Part shown: in pieces, positions 60,460 to 64,000 of the stretch | Numbering within the stretch: position 1 is the first letter of the stretch | How the letters are laid out: the number at the start of each line of letters is the position of its first letter | Assembly: GCA_964429465.1 (NCBI GenBank) | Contig: CAYSCA010000001.1 | Span: forward strand, 16,463 to 80,462 | Direction: 5' to 3' | DNA from: Ferrovibrio sp964429465 | GTDB taxonomy: Bacteria > Pseudomonadota > Alphaproteobacteria > Ferrovibrionales > Ferrovibrionaceae | Length of the DNA stretch: 64,000 bases | Program-made: the position numbers and the translations under genes | Notes under the pieces: generated by a model | Seen by the model: only the letters and a program-made list of their open reading frames with translations | The model's database searches: none | Told to the model about the DNA's origin: nothing

Positions 60460-61742
60460 GACAGAAACTCGCGCGGATCGGTGATGCGGCCGGCGATGGC
60501 AGACGCCGCGACGGTATAAGGCGAGCCGAGATAGACCCTCGAGGAGCCAGCTCCCATCCGTCCCTTGAAGTTGCGCGCGGTGGACGCGATGCAGGTTTCG
60601 CCTTCGGCCAGCACGCCGGCGCCATAACCGGCGCAGGCGCCGCAGCCCGACGACAGCAGGATGGCACCGGCTTCGGTCAGCGTCGCCAGCGTGCCGTCGG
60701 CAGCGGCTTCCGCCGTAGTGCGCACCGAAGCCGGCGCGATCAGCAGCCGCGTGCCGCTTGCCACCTTGCGGCCCCTGAGCACGGCGGCCGCCATGCGCAG
60801 GTCGTTGATCTTGGCGCCGGTGCAGGCGCCGATATAGGCCTGATCGATCGTCACGCCCTTATGCTCGGCGACGGCCGCGCTGTTCGCAGGACTGTGCGGC
60901 GCCGCCACCATGGGCGACAAGGCAGCGGCATCGAAATCATGCCGCTCGGCCACGCTTGCGCCCGCATCGCCCTGCCAGGTCTCGATGTCGATCTCCGCGG
61001 CCGGCACGCCGGCCTCGAGCAGATAATCGCGCGTCACCGTATCGGGAGCGATCAGGCCGGCCTGCGCCCCCAGCTCGGCCGCCATGTTGGAGAGCGTCAT
61101 GCGCTCCTGCATCGACAGACCGGCGATGGTCTCGCCGGCATACTGGATCGCCTGATAGCGTCCGCCATCCATGCCCAGCTTTGCGCACATGGCCAGAATC
61201 ATGTCCTTGGCCGACAGGCCGGTGCCCAGCTTGCCGTTCCAGTGCAGCAGGATAGTTTCCGGCACGCGCAGCCAGATCTCGCCGGTCACCAGTACGCCGC
61301 ACATCTCGGTCGCGCCGACGCCGAACATGTAGGCGCCGAAAGCGCCGCCGGTCGGTGAATGGCTGTCGCCGCCGACCACGAACAGGCCCGGCCGCAGATG
61401 GCCCCGTTCGGGCAGCACCACATGGCAGATGCCCTGCATGTCGTGGAATTTCGTGACTCCGGCCGCCTTCACCCATCTGCGGGTGAGATCGAGGATGCCG
61501 GCGCTTTCGGCATCCACCGCCGGCACGTAATGATCAGAGATCACTACCACCCGGTCGGGATCCCACAGCCTGGCCTGCAGACGCTCCAGCATCGGCGCCA
61601 CCCGGCGCGGCCCGCCGGAATCATGCATCATCGCGAGATCGACGCGGGCGGTGACCACCTCGCCGGGCCGCGCAAACGGCAGGCCGGCGGCACGGGCGAC
61701 CAGCTTCTCAGCCAACGTCATGGAATCCCGCGCCATGATCAC
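60456..61742 (-). CDS. Aconitase-family dehydratase large subunit (LeuC-like)
   Basis: 428 aa. [4Fe-4S] catalytic subunit: the three Cys ligands are in IGACTGAKINDLRMAA and SSGCGACAGYG; VVGGDSHSPTGGAFGAYMFGVG and WVKAAGVTKFHDMQGICHVVLPE are family motifs. GTG at 61742 overlaps the LivF-like stop (GTGA); an ATG at 61736 is also in frame. Likely hydrates a methyl- or dimethylmaleate-type acid for the next lyase, though other substrates cannot be excluded. Confidence 0.9.
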   Translation of the reverse strand: MIMARDSMTLAEKLVARAAGLPFARPGEVVTARVDLAMMHDSGGPRRVAPMLERLQARLWDPDRVVVISDHYVPAVDAESAGILDLTRRWVKAAGVTKFHDMQGICHVVLPERGHLRPGLFVVGGDSHSPTGGAFGAYMFGVGATEMCGVLVTGEIWLRVPETILLHWNGKLGTGLSAKDMILAMCAKLGMDGGRYQAIQYAGETIAGLSMQERMTLSNMAAELGAQAGLIAPDTVTRDYLLEAGVPAAEIDIETWQGDAGASVAERHDFDAAALSPMVAAPHSPANSAAVAEHKGVTIDQAYIGACTGAKINDLRMAAAVLRGRKVASGTRLLIAPASVRTTAEAAADGTLATLTEAGAILLSSGCGACAGYGAGVLAEGETCIASTARNFKGRMGAGSSRVYLGSPYTVAASAIAGRITDPREFLS

Positions 61743-62440
61743 ATCCCCAGATACGAGGCCTTGAGCCCCGGGTCGTTCATCAGTTCCGCCGCCGGTCCCG
61801 TCATCGCAATGACACCATGCTCCAGAACGAAGGCGCGATGCGCGATGGCCAGCGACTGAACGACATTCTGCTCGACCAGCAGAATCGAGAGCCCGTCGCG
61901 GTTCAGCTGCTGGACAAGGCCGAACATCTCCTCCACCAGCAACGGCGAAAGGCCGAGCGAGGGTTCATCGAGGATCAGCAATTCCGGCTCGGCCATCAGT
62001 CCCCGGCCAATCGCCAGCATCTGCTGTTCGCCGCCCGACAAGGTGCCGGCCATCTGCCGCATACGCTCCTTCAGACGGGGAAAGACGCCGTAGACACGTT
62101 CGAGATTGGCGCTGCGGTTCGGCTTGCCGCGGCAGTAGCTGCCGAGATCGAGGTTGTCCTGCACGCTCAGGTTGGGAAACACGCGGCGACCTTCCGGTAC
62201 CTGGATCAGGCCGGCATTGACGATCCGGTCGGCGGCAATGCCGGTGATGTTCGCGCCGAGAAAGCGGATCTGTCCGGCCATCGGGCGGCAAATTCCAGAC
62301 AGGTTGTTGTTGAGGGTCGACTTGCCGGCACCATTGGCGCCCAGCAAGGCGACGATCTCGCCTTTCGCAACGTCGAGATCGATGCCGCGCAGCACCTCGA
62401 CCTCGCCATATCCCGCCTGCAGGCCGCGCACCTCAAGCAT
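61739..62440 (-). CDS. Branched-chain-type ABC transporter ATPase (LivF-like)
   Basis: 233 aa from the ATG at 62440. Walker A GANGAGKSTLNNNLSG, signature LSGGEQQMLAIGRGLM, Walker B LLILDEPSLGLSP, H-loop region LLVEQNVVQSLAIA. LivF-type proteins pair with LivG in HAAT importers for branched-chain amino acids, amides or aromatic acids. Starts with ATGCTTGAG overlapping the livG-like stop by 8 nt. Confidence 0.93.
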   Translation of the reverse strand: MLEVRGLQAGYGEVEVLRGIDLDVAKGEIVALLGANGAGKSTLNNNLSGICRPMAGQIRFLGANITGIAADRIVNAGLIQVPEGRRVFPNLSVQDNLDLGSYCRGKPNRSANLERVYGVFPRLKERMRQMAGTLSGGEQQMLAIGRGLMAEPELLILDEPSLGLSPLLVEEMFGLVQQLNRDGLSILLVEQNVVQSLAIAHRAFVLEHGVIAMTGPAAELMNDPGLKASYLGM

Positions 62441-63182
62441 GCCGCATCTCCGCCTGCTGGTTCCGCATGCGCGCGACCGCACCATGGCCGAGATAGGCCT
62501 CGATCACCTGCGGATCGGCGGCGATTTCCGCCGGCGTGCCGCTGGCGATCAGGCTGCCGTTGTTCAGCACCCAGGCGTGGTCGGACAGGTTCATCACGGC
62601 GCGCATCACATGCTCGATCAGCAGGATGGTGACGCCGGATTGCCGGATACTGCGGATGATCGGGATGATCTCGTCGATCTCGGCCGGATTGAGGCCGGCC
62701 ATTACCTCGTCCAGCAGCAGCAGCTTCGGATCGGTGGCCAGCGCCTTGGCGAGCTCGAGCCGCTTGCGGCCGGCGACGGTCAGCGCCGCGGCGGGTTTGT
62801 CGAGCTGCGCGCCTAGGCCGACGCGCCGGGCGACGGCGTCGGCATGGTCCAGCGCGGCGCGGCGGCTGGCCCGGCGGAGATAGGCGCCGACCGCGATATT
62901 CTCGCGCACATTCAGGCCGGCAAAGGGCTGCACGATCTGGAAGGTACGCGCCACGCCCAGATGGCAAATCCGCTCGGGCGTGAGGCCGAGCAGCGAACGG
63001 CCCTCGAACCGGATCTCGCCGCTATCGGGCCGATGAAACCCCGAGATCTGCGCGAAGATCGTGGTCTTGCCGGCGCCGTTCGGGCCGATCAGGGCTGAGA
63101 TGCCCGCCCGGACGGTGAGGCTGACATCGTCGGTTGCCACCAATCCGCCGAACCGCTTGGACAGACGGCTGATCTCAAGCAT
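62433..63182 (-). CDS. Branched-chain-type ABC transporter ATPase (LivG-like)
   Basis: 249 aa. Walker A GPNGAGKTTIFAQISGF, the LivG-specific loop region GVARTFQIVQPFAGLNVRENI, signature variant TVAGRKRLELAKAL, Walker B LLLLDEVMAGLNPAE. Note the signature lacks the usual SGGQ in favour of TVAGRK, common in LivG. The ATG at 63182 overlaps the livM-like stop by 8 nt and begins ATGCTTGAG, exactly as livF does; a GTG at 63188 is also possible. Confidence 0.92.
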   Translation of the reverse strand: MLEISRLSKRFGGLVATDDVSLTVRAGISALIGPNGAGKTTIFAQISGFHRPDSGEIRFEGRSLLGLTPERICHLGVARTFQIVQPFAGLNVRENIAVGAYLRRASRRAALDHADAVARRVGLGAQLDKPAAALTVAGRKRLELAKALATDPKLLLLDEVMAGLNPAEIDEIIPIIRSIRQSGVTILLIEHVMRAVMNLSDHAWVLNNGSLIASGTPAEIAADPQVIEAYLGHGAVARMRNQQAEMRHA

Positions 63183-64000
63183 GGGCACCCCGCCTGAACA
63201 GCCGGCGTAGCCGGCCGGTGCCGAACTTCACCCTGCCCAGGCCAAACAGGCCGTTCGGCAGGAACAGCACCATCAGCACCAGAAGCAGGCCGTAGAGCAC
63301 GAGATTGAGGCCCGGCGCCTCGCCGAAGGCCAGGCGGCCGATCTCGGCGATCGTATGCAGGGCAAAGGCCCCCAGCACCGGCCCGAAGATGGTGCCGAGC
63401 CCGCCGATGATCGGCACCAGCAGTGCCTCGATCGACATGGCCGGGCCATAGGCGATGTTGGGGTCGATATAGAGGAAGAGCTGCACATAGACCGCGCCCG
63501 CCGATCCGGCGATGGCGCCCGAGGCGATGATCGCCAGCAGCTTGGTGGAGAAAGGATCGACGCCGAGCGCGCGGGCGGCATCCTCATTCTCGCGCACCGC
63601 CATCAGCCGGGCGCCGAAACGGGCATTCTGCAGCCACCAGGTAAACACCAGGCTGCCGGCTACCAGCACCAGCAGGAGCCAGAAGAATCCCGCTTTCGAT
63701 TCGAACTGCATCTGGGCGAAGCCTGGCTTCAGCGGTACCAGCAGGCCGACGCCGGCGCCGGTGAACTCGAAGCTGTTGGCGAGGATGCGGAAGACCTCGG
63801 CGAAGGCCAGCGTGACCAGCGCGAAGTAGGATCCGCGCAGGCCGTAGCGGAAGACCAGCCAGCCGGTGCCGGCGCCGACCAGGCCGGCCGCGACGGCGGC
63901 GAGCACGAAGCTGACCCAGGCACCGATGCCGAAATGGATCTGCAGGATCGCGGTGCAATACGCGCCGGTGCCGAAGAACAGCGCGTGGCCGAAGGAGAAC
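63175..64000 (-). CDS. Branched-chain-type ABC transporter permease (LivM-like), 5' end beyond the window
   Basis: The frame is open to base 64000 and begins within FSFGHALFFGTGAYCTA, the conserved LivM motif, so the first part of the gene lies outside. The visible ~275 residues have about seven membrane helices, the EAA-like loop MRAVRENEDAARALGVD-type segment (MAVRENEDAARALGVDPF), and PIIGGLGTIFGPVLGA. It is one of the two pore subunits; a LivH-like and a binding-protein gene are expected further right. Confidence 0.93.
   Translation of the reverse strand, partial: FSFGHALFFGTGAYCTAILQIHFGIGAWVSFVLAAVAAGLVGAGTGWLVFRYGLRGSYFALVTLAFAEVFRILANSFEFTGAGVGLLVPLKPGFAQMQFESKAGFFWLLLVLVAGSLVFTWWLQNARFGARLMAVRENEDAARALGVDPFSTKLLAIIASGAIAGSAGAVYVQLFLYIDPNIAYGPAMSIEALLVPIIGGLGTIFGPVLGAFALHTIAEIGRLAFGEAPGLNLVLYGLLLVLMVLFLPNGLFGLGRVKFGTGRLRRLFRRGAHA

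Overview
The window is about 64 kb of GC-rich chromosome with dense, operon-packed genes. Gene order and content point to an alphaproteobacterium, probably in or near the Rhodospirillales; this is inferred from gene neighbourhoods, not from a marker tree. Supporting signs are the kdsD-lptC-lptA-lptB-rpoN-hpf-ptsN run, the hsp20-DUF1150 pair, an ndvB/ndvC-like cyclic beta-glucan pair, many TRAP/TAXI transporters, and the DUF3305/DUF3306/DUF6352 formate dehydrogenase accessory set. I saw no rRNA, insertion sequence, integrase, phage gene or CRISPR array. The two RNA genes recognised are tRNA-Leu(CAG) and tRNA-Ser(CGA).

Layout, left to right. 0-4.8 kb: a truncated secreted protein, a three-domain nucleotide cyclase, a 3-hydroxyacyl-CoA dehydrogenase, then hsp20 and a DUF1150 gene behind a heat-shock-type promoter and a ROSE-like RNA thermometer candidate. 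4.8-11.6 kb (minus strand): LPS export and Kdo supply genes, sigma-54, ribosome hibernation factor, PtsN, an RNase D-like exonuclease and tRNA-Leu. 11.7-22.9 kb: an FAD oxidase with a lactonase, then a GntR-controlled divergent catabolic cluster (FAH-family hydrolase, cyclase-family hydrolase, DctPQM TRAP importer, SMP-30 lactonase, cupin, acetoacetyl-CoA synthetase). 22.9-33.4 kb: a DMT permease, an orphan molybdenum hydroxylase large subunit, and a TAXI-TRAP importer followed by a DctB/DctD-type two-component system. I read good sigma-54 (-24/-12) elements upstream of both the kinase gene and the TAXI binding-protein gene. 33.5-38 kb: membrane glucan synthases related to NdvB and NdvC. 38-46.4 kb: Lrp regulator, DMT permease, VOC protein, aminotransferase, RlmI-like methyltransferase, HIT protein, SemiSWEET, an orphan TAXI binding protein, GST and an M17 aminopeptidase. 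46.7-52.3 kb: a small membrane protein gene and an eight-gene operon for molybdo-formate dehydrogenase maturation without the enzyme itself.

52.7-64 kb (minus strand, entering from beyond the right edge) is one tightly overlapping operon: a branched-chain-type ABC importer (livM-livG-livF-like), an aconitase-family LeuCD-like dehydratase, an isocitrate-lyase-superfamily lyase, hydantoinase/oxoprolinase HyuB-HyuA, an isochorismatase-fold hydrolase whose nucleophilic cysteine is replaced by glycine, an FAD reductase/dehydrogenase, and a tautomerase-NTF2 fusion. It reads as a complete import-and-degrade pathway for an unknown cyclic amide or lactam and is the best candidate here for an undescribed system. 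The sigma-54-controlled TAXI importer and the GntR/TRAP cluster ending in acetoacetate activation come next.
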